Of a stretch of 64,000 bases of DNA, positions 16,802 through 24,809 are shown piece by piece; positions within the stretch are counted from its first letter, which is position 1; the number at the start of each line of letters is the position of its first letter. The stretch comes from Caballeronia novacaledonica (GTDB lineage: Bacteria > Pseudomonadota > Gammaproteobacteria > Burkholderiales > Burkholderiaceae): the NCBI RefSeq assembly GCF_900258035.1, contig NZ_OGTP01000013.1:62001-126000 (forward strand), read 5' to 3'. Position numbers and translations under genes: made by a program. The notes beneath the pieces were generated by a model that was given only the letters and a program-made list of their open reading frames with translations, was not told where the DNA came from and did not search any database.

Positions 16802-18469
16802 TTAGCTGCCGCGACGCGGTGCGCGCGGGCCGTCGTTGCGGCGTGCGCTGTAGCCGTCGCGCGAGCCGTAGCCGCCTTCGCCACGGTTGCCGCCGCGATA
16901 GCCGCCATCGCTGTTGCCGCCACGATAACCGCCTTCGCTGTTGCCGCCGCGATAACCGCCGTCGCTATTACCGCCGCGGTAGCCGCCGTCGCGCGAACCT
17001 GCGTTCGACTTGTTGCCGTAGCCGCTCGCGTTGCCCGGACCGTAGCCCCGGCCGCTGCCGCTGTTGCCACCGTTGCCGCCGAAACGACGACCACCGCCGC
17101 CGTTGCCGCCCGGACGGCCGCGGCCGCCGCCGCCACCGAAACCGCCCTTCGGCGGGGCGCGGCGCGGCTCGAAGCCCACCACGACGTTCACCGGCAGCGG
17201 CGTGCGCACGAAACGCTCGATGCGCTTCAGCGCGCCCATTTCGGCGTAGTGCACGAGGCTCACCGCCGTGCCGCTGCGGCCTGCACGGCCGGTACGGCCG
17301 ATACGGTGCACGTAGTCTTCCGCGAACTTCGGCAGGTCGTAGTTGAAGACGTGCGTGATGCCGGGAATGTCGATGCCGCGCGCGGCGACGTCGGTCGCGA
17401 CCAGCACGCGCACGCGGCGCTCGCGCAGCGCACGGATCGTGCGGTTACGCGCGCCTTGCGGCAGATCGCCGTGCAACGCGGCGGACTCGAAGCCCGCGTC
17501 GGCGAGACGATTGGCGATCAGATCGGCGTCGCTCTTGGTCGCCGTGAAGACGATGGCCTGATCGAGACCGGCGTCGCGCAGCAGATGGTCGAGCAGACGA
17601 TCCTTGTGATCGCGGTCATCGACGTAATGCACGGTCTGCGCGATGTTGCCGTTCGCTTCGAGCTTCTGCACGATCTCGATGCGCTCGGGGTCTTTCAAGA
17701 GACGCCCGGTCAGCGAAGTGATCTTGCTGTCGATGGTCGCGGAGAAGAGCAGCGTCTGGCGCGTGGCCGGCGTCGCGTCGACGATACGCTCGATGTCTTC
17801 GATGAAGCCCATGTCGAGCATGCGGTCGGCTTCGTCGAGCACGAGCATGTTGAGGCTCGACAGATCGATGCGGCCGCGTTCGAGGTGATCGATCAGACGG
17901 CCCGGCGTCGCGACGAGAATCTCGGGGTTCTTGGCGAGCAGCATCAGTTGCTGGCCATAAGCGACACCGCCGAGAATGCTGACGGTGCGCAGGCGGCGCA
18001 GGTGCTTGCCGTACGTGGTCGCGGCGGTGGAAACCTGCATCGCGAGTTCGCGCGTCGGCGTGAGCACGAGCAGGCGCGGACGTGCGACCGGCTGCGGACG
18101 GCGGCCGCGCTGCGCGTTCGGGTCACGCGGCTCGCGCGGTTGCTGCGCTTCCTGCTTTTGCAGTTGCGCGAATTTTTCGATGGCCGGCAGCATGAATGCC
18201 GCCGTCTTGCCCGAACCGGTCGGGCTGGAGACGAGCAGATCACGGCCGGAGAGCGCGGCGGGAATCGCGCGCTGCTGCACGGGCGTCGGGTTCTGGTAGC
18301 CTGCGGCCGTCAGCGCGGACACGATGTCGGCGGAAAGGCCGAGCGATTCGAAAGTCGGGCCGGCGGGCTTGTCTGCGGGAGCGTCGGTAGCCGGGGTGTC
18401 GGCCGAGGGGGTGATGCCAATGTGTGCTGCGAGATTGTCCAACGGGCTAGCGGTGAAGCTCGAAGTCAT
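16802..18469 (-). CDS. DEAD-box RNA helicase (RhlE type) with Gly/Arg-rich repeat tail
   Basis: This is a 555-residue ATP-dependent RNA helicase. The ordered motifs are: Q motif (FESLGLSADIVSALTAAGYQNPTPVQ), SPTGSGKTAAF (Walker A), PTRELAMQV, ATPGRLIDH, LDEADRMLDMGF, LFSATIDSKI, then the second domain with ATDVAARGIDIPG and HRIGRTGRAGRSG. The C-terminal ~120 residues are low-complexity Gly/Arg/Asn, including four copies of an 8-10-residue GGYRGGNS-type repeat, typical of RNA-binding tails. Such helicases act in rRNA maturation and RNA decay, often in the cold. The ATG at 18469 follows AAGGATC; the open frame continues upstream to 18598, but that extension is not helicase-like. Confidence 0.92.
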   Translation of the reverse strand: MTSSFTASPLDNLAAHIGITPSADTPATDAPADKPAGPTFESLGLSADIVSALTAAGYQNPTPVQQRAIPAALSGRDLLVSSPTGSGKTAAFMLPAIEKFAQLQKQEAQQPREPRDPNAQRGRRPQPVARPRLLVLTPTRELAMQVSTAATTYGKHLRRLRTVSILGGVAYGQQLMLLAKNPEILVATPGRLIDHLERGRIDLSSLNMLVLDEADRMLDMGFIEDIERIVDATPATRQTLLFSATIDSKITSLTGRLLKDPERIEIVQKLEANGNIAQTVHYVDDRDHKDRLLDHLLRDAGLDQAIVFTATKSDADLIANRLADAGFESAALHGDLPQGARNRTIRALRERRVRVLVATDVAARGIDIPGITHVFNYDLPKFAEDYVHRIGRTGRAGRSGTAVSLVHYAEMGALKRIERFVRTPLPVNVVVGFEPRRAPPKGGFGGGGGRGRPGGNGGGGRRFGGNGGNSGSGRGYGPGNASGYGNKSNAGSRDGGYRGGNSDGGYRGGNSEGGYRGGNSDGGYRGGNRGEGGYGSRDGYSARRNDGPRAPRRGS

Positions 18470-18928
18470 GTCGATCCTTGAAACGAGGAATAAGGCGTCG
18501 GCGCCAATCGGCATACCCAAGTCGTTGGATTCAGCGAGCGAAGAAACAGCGAGCAAATCGAAAAACGGGGGCTGCTCGCGCGAACGTGCGGCGAGCATGT
18601 TTTGTTAGAAGCTGTATCGGATACGGCAGGCTCGATCGTCAGAAATTGAACGACGGGCGCTGACGTCAGCCTGATGCATGACGGGCCGCGGAACATACTG
18701 CGCGCAATACGACCACGCAACGGCCTAGCAGGGAGGGGACAGTTTCTAAACTGGATTGGGGCGAAACGCTACGAAGCGCCTTGCTGCGCGAGGCTTTGCC
18801 GAAAAGCAGGCAACCCGCAGTCGAGCGCTAACCGCTAGTATATCTGAAATTGCTGCACCGCGCCACATTTTGACGCATGAGCGCGCCATTGCCGGGCATC
18901 GGATGGCGCGGTCTGGATCACGGTCGCG
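18470..18928. other. Gene-less region upstream of the helicase gene
   Basis: The 459 bp contain no supported gene. Small symmetrical elements are present: GTATC-G-GATAC at 18615-18625 and CAGTTT-CT-AAACTG at 18740-18753. A weak leftward promoter-like pair (TTGCGT, 17 bp, TATGTT on the minus strand) lies near 18685-18715, which would give the helicase mRNA a leader of more than 200 nt. Confidence 0.4.
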
Positions 18929-19198
18929 TCAGGCCGCTTCGCCTCGCTTGAGCGATTCGACGAGGTCCACATAGCGCGCTTTCGCATCGTCGGCGGGTGT
19001 GCCTTCGAGTGCCGCCCACGCTTCGTATTTGTATTTCCCGGCGATGTCGGTGAAGCCCGGCTTGTCGCCCTGCACGTCGCCGATGCTCGCCTGCTTGAAC
19101 AGCGCGTAGAGACGCAGGAGCGTCAGATTGCCGGGGCGCTCGGGCAACTGAGTCACGTCGGCCTGGGCCTGGGCGAATCGCTGGTCGATGTCGGTCAT
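18929..19198 (-). CDS. Acyl-CoA-binding protein
   Basis: The 89-residue protein is a single ACBP domain: FAQAQADVTQLPERPGNLTLLRLYALFKQASIGDV, then KPGFTDIAGKYKYEAWAALEG with the conserved Tyr/Lys and Trp-ALEG motif of the four-helix fold. It binds long-chain acyl-CoA in the cytoplasm; bacterial copies are scattered. The ATG at 19198 has a GGAG at good distance. It is divergent from tsaB. Its native substrate range cannot be read from sequence. Confidence 0.9.
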   Translation of the reverse strand: MTDIDQRFAQAQADVTQLPERPGNLTLLRLYALFKQASIGDVQGDKPGFTDIAGKYKYEAWAALEGTPADDAKARYVDLVESLKRGEAA

Positions 19199-19367
19199 GC
19201 GTTCTCCGTTCTTGTTTGCGATAGGACCGGACGATCTTAGCAAGCGAGGCGGGCGCGGCACGTCGAGGCTTTCCTCCAATCGAGGACGCCTTCCAAACGC
19301 GATTCGGATCGCGCCGCCTGCGCCGATGGCGCGGATACGGCGCATGTCCCGCATTACAATACCGGCT

Positions 19368-20147
19368 ATGACACGCACCGTTTTGCTCGCCCTCGATACG
19401 TCGACAGAGTTCTGCTCCGTCGCGCTCCTGCTCGCCGACACCGCTTCCGCCTCCATCCAGTTCGCCGCCGCGCCTCAGTACGCGAACGGCGACACGCGCG
19501 TCTGGTTCCGCCACGAGGCGACCGGCGCCGTTTCGAGCACACGTCTTTTGCCCGCCGTGCGCGAGCTTTTCGACGAAGCCGGCCTCGCGCTCGCCGATTG
19601 CGCCGCGATCGCGTTCGGCGCGGGTCCGGGCTCGTTCACGGGCTTGCGCACCGCGACGGGCGTCGCGCAAGGGCTGGCGTTCGGCCTGAACGTGCCGGTC
19701 GTGCCGGTGAGCACGCTGCTCGCATGCGCGGAAGGCGCGCGGCTGAACGATCCGTCGATCCCGCCGCGCGTGCTCTCGGCGCTCGATGCCCGCATGGACG
19801 AGGTGTACTGGGCCGACTTCGAATTCGATGCCGCCGCCGGCGTTTGGCGCACGCTGCATGCCGCCGCGCTCGATGCGCCCGGCGCGCTGCCGTTGCCCGA
19901 CGTGCCGTTCGCGCTCGCCGGCAATGCGGCGGCGGCATTCGGCGACCGGTTGCCGGCGTCGGCGGTGGCGGCGCGTGTCGATCGCGAAGCGTTGCCGCAC
20001 GCGTTGCCGGTCGCGCTCATCGGCTTGCGCGAGTTGCGGGCGGGCCGCACGGTCGCGCCCGAACATGCCGCGCCGGAATACGTGCGCGACAAGGTCGCCC
20101 AGACTACGGCGGAGCGCATGCGGGCTCGCGAGGAGGCGGTTCGGTGA
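19368..20147 (+). CDS. tsaB: tRNA threonylcarbamoyladenosine biosynthesis protein TsaB
   Basis: The 259-residue protein begins LLALDTSTEFCSVALL, the ASKHA-fold strand typical of TsaB, and carries GPGSFTGLRTATGVAQGLA near residues 85-103, the family signature. TsaB forms a complex with TsaD and TsaE and is needed for t6A37 in ANN-decoding tRNAs. The start at 19368 was chosen over upstream in-frame codons because the conserved N-terminus begins there. It overlaps rimI by 4 bp (GTGA), the start of a four-gene overlapping operon. Confidence 0.92.
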   Translation: MTRTVLLALDTSTEFCSVALLLADTASASIQFAAAPQYANGDTRVWFRHEATGAVSSTRLLPAVRELFDEAGLALADCAAIAFGAGPGSFTGLRTATGVAQGLAFGLNVPVVPVSTLLACAEGARLNDPSIPPRVLSALDARMDEVYWADFEFDAAAGVWRTLHAAALDAPGALPLPDVPFALAGNAAAAFGDRLPASAVAARVDREALPHALPVALIGLRELRAGRTVAPEHAAPEYVRDKVAQTTAERMRAREEAVR

Positions 20148-20638
20148 GCGGCGTGCTGCTGGCCGATCGGTATCTCACGCCGATGACCGAAGCCGACCTC
20201 GACGAAGTCGCCGCGGTCGAAAAACTCGCCTACGAATTTCCCTGGAGCCGCGGCAATTTTCAGGATTCGCTGCGCAACGGCTATTACGGCGTGTGCCTGC
20301 GCCATGTGACCGGTACGCTGATCGGCTATTGCGTGCTGATGCCCGTCGTCGACGAAATGCATCTGCTCAATCTGTGCGTCACGCCCGTGGCGCAGCGCGC
20401 GGGCGCGGGTCTCACGCTGCTGCGCGAAGCGGTGCGCATCACGCGCACCGAGAAGCTCGAAGGCGTGCTGCTCGAAGTGCGGCCGTCCAACCCGCGCGCG
20501 ATCCAGCTATACGAGCGTTTCGGGTTCACGGCCATCGGGCGTCGCAAGAACTATTACCCCGCGCGGCATCGCTCGCGCGAGGACGCAATCGTCATGCGTC
20601 TGTCGTTTTCGAAGGAGAGTGCGCATGGCGCTCGATGA
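20144..20638 (+). CDS. rimI: Ribosomal protein alanine N-acetyltransferase (RimI)
   Basis: This 164-residue GNAT acetyltransferase carries the acetyl-CoA loop AQRAGAGLTLLREAVR near residue 82 and the NPRAIQLYERFGFTAIGRRKNYYP end, the RimI signature. RimI acetylates the N-terminus of ribosomal protein S18. It starts with GTG inside the tsaB stop and overlaps udg by 14 bp. The tsaB-rimI pairing is common in proteobacteria. Confidence 0.9.
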   Translation: MSGVLLADRYLTPMTEADLDEVAAVEKLAYEFPWSRGNFQDSLRNGYYGVCLRHVTGTLIGYCVLMPVVDEMHLLNLCVTPVAQRAGAGLTLLREAVRITRTEKLEGVLLEVRPSNPRAIQLYERFGFTAIGRRKNYYPARHRSREDAIVMRLSFSKESAHGAR

Positions 20639-21515
20639 ATCGCTGATTGAAGAACTGGGAATCGGGCCGGTCTGGGTCCGGCGAGGGGCCGTGTCCGTGG
20701 CGAGCACCGAGTCCGCCGTGGCCGCCGAACCCGCCGTGGCCGTCGCGCCGGTGCCCGAAGCGCCCGCGCCCGTCGAGATGCGGCCGGCGCCGAAACCCGC
20801 CGCGCAGCCGGATTCCGACGTACCGCCGCTGGACGCCTACGACGATCTTCCCTGGACCGACGACGCTCCCATTCACATCGAGCCCGCCGTCGTCGAAGCG
20901 CCGAGCGACGTCCACACGCTCGACTGGGATGCGCTCGCCGACCGCGTCGCGAACTGCGAGCGCTGCCGCCTGTGCGAGCGCCGCACGAACACGGTCTTCG
21001 GCGTCGGCGATCGCGAAGCGGACTGGATGCTGATCGGCGAAGCGCCGGGCGAGAACGAGGACAAGCAAGGCGAGCCGTTCGTCGGCCAGGCGGGCAAGCT
21101 GCTCGACAACATGCTGCGCGCGCTCGCGCTGTCGCGTCAGTCGAACGTCTATATCGCGAATGTGATCAAGTGCCGCCCGCCCGGCAACCGCAATCCCGAG
21201 CTCGATGAAGTCGCGCGCTGCGAGCCGTATCTGCAACGGCAGGTCGAGCTCGTGAAACCGAAGGTCATCGTCGCGATGGGGCGCTTCGCCGCGCAAAGCC
21301 TTCTGAAGAACGAGGCCAGCATCGCGTCGATGCGCGGTCGCGTGCATGAATATCGCGGCGTGCCGGTCATCGTCACGTATCACCCGGCTTATCTGTTGCG
21401 CAGCCTCCAGGACAAGTCGAAGGCGTGGGCCGATCTCTGTCTCGCGCGCAACACGTATCGCGAGGCGCTCGCCGCGCTCGGCGTCGAGCAAGGAGCAGAG
21501 AAGGGCGGCGTCTGA
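20625..21515 (+). CDS. Type-4 uracil-DNA glycosylase (Fe-S)
   Basis: The 296-residue protein has an N-terminal Ala/Pro-rich extension of about 100 residues, then the family-4 UDG domain: [18 protein letters not shown] (two Fe-S cysteines), [26 protein letters not shown] (motif 1), [25 protein letters not shown] (further cysteines), and [11 protein letters not shown] (motif 2). It removes uracil from DNA and has a [4Fe-4S] cluster. ATG 20625 follows GAAGGAG; an in-frame GTG at 20619 is inside that site. Its stop overlaps the DUF1853 start by 1 bp. Confidence 0.93.
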   Translation: MALDESLIEELGIGPVWVRRGAVSVASTESAVAAEPAVAVAPVPEAPAPVEMRPAPKPAAQPDSDVPPLDAYDDLPWTDDAPIHIEPAVVEAPSDVHTLDWDALADRVANCERCRLCERRTNTVFGVGDREADWMLIGEAPGENEDKQGEPFVGQAGKLLDNMLRALALSRQSNVYIANVIKCRPPGNRNPELDEVARCEPYLQRQVELVKPKVIVAMGRFAAQSLLKNEASIASMRGRVHEYRGVPVIVTYHPAYLLRSLQDKSKAWADLCLARNTYREALAALGVEQGAEKGGV

Positions 21516-22492
21516 TGGCGACGCAGGCGAGCGAGCTCGCGCGACTCGTCGAGCGTTTCGACGACGTCACGGTCCGCGATCTCGCCTGGCTGCTGTTTGC
21601 TCCCGATCTATTGCGCGAGGGCGACGCCACCCTGGCGCATCCGTTCGCCTCGGCGCAGGAGCGCGACGCGACGCTCGTCTGGCTCGCGACGCTCGATGCC
21701 GCGCCGCAGCCGCTCCACGATCACGCGCGCGATCCCAAGTTCACGCGCCTCGGCATCTACGCCGAAAGCCTCGTCCGCTTTTTCCTGTCGCATGGCCCGG
21801 CGGCGCGCCTCGTCGCGTCGAACGTGCCGTTGCGGCGGCAGCGGCGCACCATCGGCGAATGCGATTTTCTGCTCGAATCGACGAACGGCGTGCGGCTGCA
21901 CTGGGAGCTGGCGGTGAAGTTCTACCTCCATATCGGCGACGCCGAAGGAGCGAATGCCGTGCGTCTGTCCGACTATGTCGGACCGAATCTCCAGGACCGT
22001 TTCGATCTGAAGCATGCGCGGCTCGTCACGCATCAACTCGCCTTGACCTCGCGCGCGGAGTTCGCCGCGCTCGGCTTCGCCGGGCCGTGGCGCGCGCAAT
22101 TGTTCATCAAAGGGCGGCTTTTCTATCACGGCGTCGGAGACGGGCATGTCGAGCCCGCGCCGGAGATCGGCGCGAGTCACTTGCGCGGATGGTGGCTGAC
22201 GGCGTCGGAATGGCGCGGGGCGCGGGCGAACGTCTCGGACGGCGAACGCGTGTGGGTCGTGCAGCCGCGCATGGCGTGGCTCGCGTCGCGCCGGCTCGAT
22301 GCGGCCGCCGCCGCGACGCTGATCGCCGAATCGGATGCGATCCGGACGCGCCTCGCAACGACCGTCGCGCCGACGCTGATCGCCGCTTACGCGCGCGACG
22401 CCGCCGGGAAATGGATAGAGGAATCGCGCGGTTTCATCGTGCCGGACGACTGGCCGGAGCGCGCGCGCGAGTTCGCCGCATCGGCGCCCTGA
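21515..22492 (+). CDS. DUF1853 family protein with a PD-(D/E)XK nuclease-like pattern
   Basis: This 325-residue protein matches DUF1853 as I recall it. The N-terminal half shows an arrangement reminiscent of PD-(D/E)XK nucleases: a helix LGIYAESLVRFFL with E84, a strand IGECDFLLE with D117, and HWELAVKFYLH with E131 and K135. The Glu-Lys spacing is E-x-x-x-K rather than E-x-K, which occurs in divergent members. The C-terminal half (WWLTASEW, WVVQPRMAWLA) has no motif I can assign. It is the last gene of tsaB-rimI-udg-DUF1853, and its TGA abuts the thiD stop from the other strand. Function is unknown; nuclease activity is inference. Confidence 0.8.
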   Translation: MATQASELARLVERFDDVTVRDLAWLLFAPDLLREGDATLAHPFASAQERDATLVWLATLDAAPQPLHDHARDPKFTRLGIYAESLVRFFLSHGPAARLVASNVPLRRQRRTIGECDFLLESTNGVRLHWELAVKFYLHIGDAEGANAVRLSDYVGPNLQDRFDLKHARLVTHQLALTSRAEFAALGFAGPWRAQLFIKGRLFYHGVGDGHVEPAPEIGASHLRGWWLTASEWRGARANVSDGERVWVVQPRMAWLASRRLDAAAAATLIAESDAIRTRLATTVAPTLIAAYARDAAGKWIEESRGFIVPDDWPERAREFAASAP

Positions 22493-23305
22493 TCACCACC
22501 AGCGAAAGAAGTGATGCACCGGCCCGACGCCATGACCGACGTCGAGCCGCACGCTCGCCTCGATCGCGCCGGTCAGATAGCGCTTCGCTTCGGCGGTCGC
22601 GCTGGCGAGGTCGTCGAATTGCGGAATCAGCGCCGCGATCGCCGACGACAACGTGCAGCCCGTGCCGTGCGTATTCTTGAGCGGCACGCGCGCACCGCCG
22701 AGCCTGAGCGATCCGCTCGCCTCGATGAGCCAGTCGGGACTGTCGGACGACGCGAGATGGCCGCCTTTCATCAGCACCGCCTGCGCGCCGAGCGCGCGCA
22801 GCGCTTCGCCCTGACGGACCATCGCGTCTTCATCGGCGGCGCTTTCGGTGTCGAGCAGCGCCGCCGCTTCGGGCAGATTCGGCGTGACGAGCGTCGCGAG
22901 CGGCAGCAATTCGTCACGCAAGGCGGCGACCGCGTCCGGCGCGAGCAGCGCGTGATTGCTCTTCGAGATCATCACCGTGTCGAGCACCACATGCCGGGGC
23001 CGATGACGCTTCAGCGCATCGGCGACCGCGCGCACGATGCCTGCGTTCGCCAGCATGCCGATCTTCACGGCATCGATGCGGATGTCGTCGAACACGGCGT
23101 CGAGCTGCGCCGTGATGAAGGCCGGCTCCGGCGCATGAACCGCCGTGACGCCGCGCGTGTTCTGCGCGGTGAGCGCCGTGACGACGCTCGCGCCGTACGC
23201 GCCGAGCGCGGAAAAGGCCTTCAGATCGGCCTGAATGCCCGCGCCGCCGCCCGAGTCGGAGCCGGCGATCGTGAGCACGTTGGGAATGGGTTTCGAGATT
23301 GCCAT
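22493..23305 (-). CDS. thiD: Hydroxymethylpyrimidine/phosphomethylpyrimidine kinase
   Basis: This 270-residue ribokinase-fold enzyme phosphorylates HMP and HMP-P to HMP-PP for thiamine synthesis. Typical motifs are LTIAGSDSGGGAGIQADLKAF at residues 10-30, VKIGML near residue 80, VLDTVMISKSNH near 106, and the anion-hole motif NTHGTGCTLSSAIAA near 215. It is the last gene of leftward thiM-thiE-thiD. Its stop codon abuts that of DUF1853, with no terminator between. Confidence 0.95.
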   Translation of the reverse strand: MAISKPIPNVLTIAGSDSGGGAGIQADLKAFSALGAYGASVVTALTAQNTRGVTAVHAPEPAFITAQLDAVFDDIRIDAVKIGMLANAGIVRAVADALKRHRPRHVVLDTVMISKSNHALLAPDAVAALRDELLPLATLVTPNLPEAAALLDTESAADEDAMVRQGEALRALGAQAVLMKGGHLASSDSPDWLIEASGSLRLGGARVPLKNTHGTGCTLSSAIAALIPQFDDLASATAEAKRYLTGAIEASVRLDVGHGVGPVHHFFRWW

Positions 23306-23309
23306 GAGC

Positions 23310-23957
23310 TTAAATGCGAGACTGTGCGATGGTCGCCGCGAGCGATGAGGCCGCCGCGCGCGGATCGGCGGCCTTGCAGATCGCGGAGACCACGGCGAGA
23401 CCGGCGGGTTTCGCGCGCATCACGTCGGCGGCGTTGTGCGCCTGAATCCCGCCGATCGCGACGGTCGGCAAGCGCGCGGCCGTGCAAATGTCGGCGAGGC
23501 CGTCGATGCCGCAGGGCGTGGAGGCGTCGGTTTTCGTCGGCGTGGCGTACACCGGGCCCGCGCCGAGATAGTCGATGACGCCCGCGAGCGTTTGCGCGTT
23601 CGCGGTTTCATCGAGATTCGACACCGACAGCCCGATCAGCGCATCCGGCCCGAGCAATTGCCGCGCGATATCGGCGGACAGATCGCGTTGCCCGATGTGG
23701 ACGCCATCGGCGCCGGCGGCGAGCGCGACATCGACATGATCGTTGATGACGAACGGCACGCCGTGCGCGCGCGTGATCGGCAGCAATGCGCGCGCGAGGT
23801 CGAGCCACGCGCGCTTGTGCCACTCGGGCGCGCGCAGTTGCACGAGGGTCGCGCCGCCTTCTAGCGCGGCGCGCGCGACGGCGATCGCGGCATCGTGGCC
23901 GCCGCATTGGACGGGATCGAGCACGAGATAGAGCGAGAGATCGAACGAAGCGCGCAT
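23310..23957 (-). CDS. thiE: Thiamine-phosphate synthase
   Basis: The 215-residue TIM-barrel enzyme couples HMP-PP to the thiazole phosphate to form thiamine phosphate. It carries LYLVLDPVQCGG near residue 9, VQLRAPEWHKRAWLDLA, FVINDHVDVALAAGADGVHIGQRDL with the metal/diphosphate-binding residues, then YLGAGPVYATPTKTD and VAIGGI. The start at 23957 lies 2 bp after thiM. The frame remains open upstream, but that overlaps thiM. Confidence 0.95.
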   Translation of the reverse strand: MRASFDLSLYLVLDPVQCGGHDAAIAVARAALEGGATLVQLRAPEWHKRAWLDLARALLPITRAHGVPFVINDHVDVALAAGADGVHIGQRDLSADIARQLLGPDALIGLSVSNLDETANAQTLAGVIDYLGAGPVYATPTKTDASTPCGIDGLADICTAARLPTVAIGGIQAHNAADVMRAKPAGLAVVSAICKAADPRAAASSLAATIAQSRI

Positions 23958-23959
23958 GA

Positions 23960-24775
23960 TCAGCCGGAAACGATGTCGCGCTGCACGAGCGTCTTGCCGA
24001 ACGCTTCGGCTTCGAGCGACGCGAGCCGGTCCAGATACGCGACGGCGAAGCTGCCGGGCAGGGCGGCGTCGCGCGCGGCGAGCTCGCCCGCGATGCTCGA
24101 ATACGCGATCGCGGCGACCGTTGCGGCCCAAAACTCGCCGCGATCCGGCGCCGCGCCGACGAACGCCGCGACCGTCGCGGAGAGCGCGCAGCCGACGCCC
24201 GTCACGCGCGTCATCAACGGCGAGCCGTTCGACAGCGCGATCACGCGGCGGCCATCGGTCACGTAGTCGGTTTCTCCCGTCACCGCGACGACGGCCTGCG
24301 TCTTCAGCGCGAGGATCTGCGCGGCGTCGAGCGCGGCATCGGCGGCGGCGGTGCTGTCGACACCGCGCCCGCTCGCCGCGCCTCCCGACAGGCTGATGAT
24401 TTCCGACGCGTTGCCGCGAATCACCGCGGGCTTCGAATCGAGGAGATCGAACGCAAATTCGGTGCGAAACTTGAGCGGGCCCACCGCGACCGGATCGAGC
24501 ACCCACGGTTTGCCCGCGCCATTGGCGGCATCGACGGCGGCGCGGATCGCGCGGCTCTGCGGCACGTCGAGCGTGCCGAGATTGACCGACAGCGCGTGGG
24601 CGATGGGCGCGAATTCGCCGACTTCCTCGCGCGCGACGACCATCGCCGGCGCGGCGCCGATGGCGAGCAGCACGTTCGCGGTGAAGTTGGTGACGACGAG
24701 ATTCGTCAGGCAGTGCACGAGCGGCGCGCGTTCGCGCACGCGATCGACGTACGAGAAAAGGTCGGCGGCGAGCAT
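23960..24775 (-). CDS. thiM: Hydroxyethylthiazole kinase
   Basis: The 271-residue salvage kinase phosphorylates 4-methyl-5-hydroxyethylthiazole. Family motifs are PLVHCLTNLVVTNFTANVLLAIGA near residues 18-41, KPWVLDPVAVGPLKFR near 88, IRGNASEI near 118 and TRVTGVGCALSATVAA near 188 with the catalytic cysteine. Together with thiE and thiD it forms a thiamine salvage operon; the de novo gene thiC is not in the window and no TPP riboswitch was seen upstream. Confidence 0.95.
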   Translation of the reverse strand: MLAADLFSYVDRVRERAPLVHCLTNLVVTNFTANVLLAIGAAPAMVVAREEVGEFAPIAHALSVNLGTLDVPQSRAIRAAVDAANGAGKPWVLDPVAVGPLKFRTEFAFDLLDSKPAVIRGNASEIISLSGGAASGRGVDSTAAADAALDAAQILALKTQAVVAVTGETDYVTDGRRVIALSNGSPLMTRVTGVGCALSATVAAFVGAAPDRGEFWAATVAAIAYSSIAGELAARDAALPGSFAVAYLDRLASLEAEAFGKTLVQRDIVSG

Positions 24776-24809
24776 GATGGAGTCGGTCGAAACGAAGACG
24801 CGCGGCGCG

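Noticed and set aside
16860..17000. Repeated GCC-rich DNA at the end of the helicase gene as an intergenic repeat family
   Set aside because: It is coding sequence for the Gly/Arg/Asn tail of the helicase and is in frame.
18470..18598. N-terminal extension of the DEAD-box helicase
   Set aside because: The frame is open to 18598, but the extra residues have no helicase similarity, and a ribosome site (AAGGATC) lies directly before the ATG at 18469.
19598..20143. Upstream extension of the rimI frame inside tsaB
   Set aside because: The extension is an Arg-rich out-of-frame reading of tsaB; the GNAT domain starts at the GTG that overlaps the tsaB stop.
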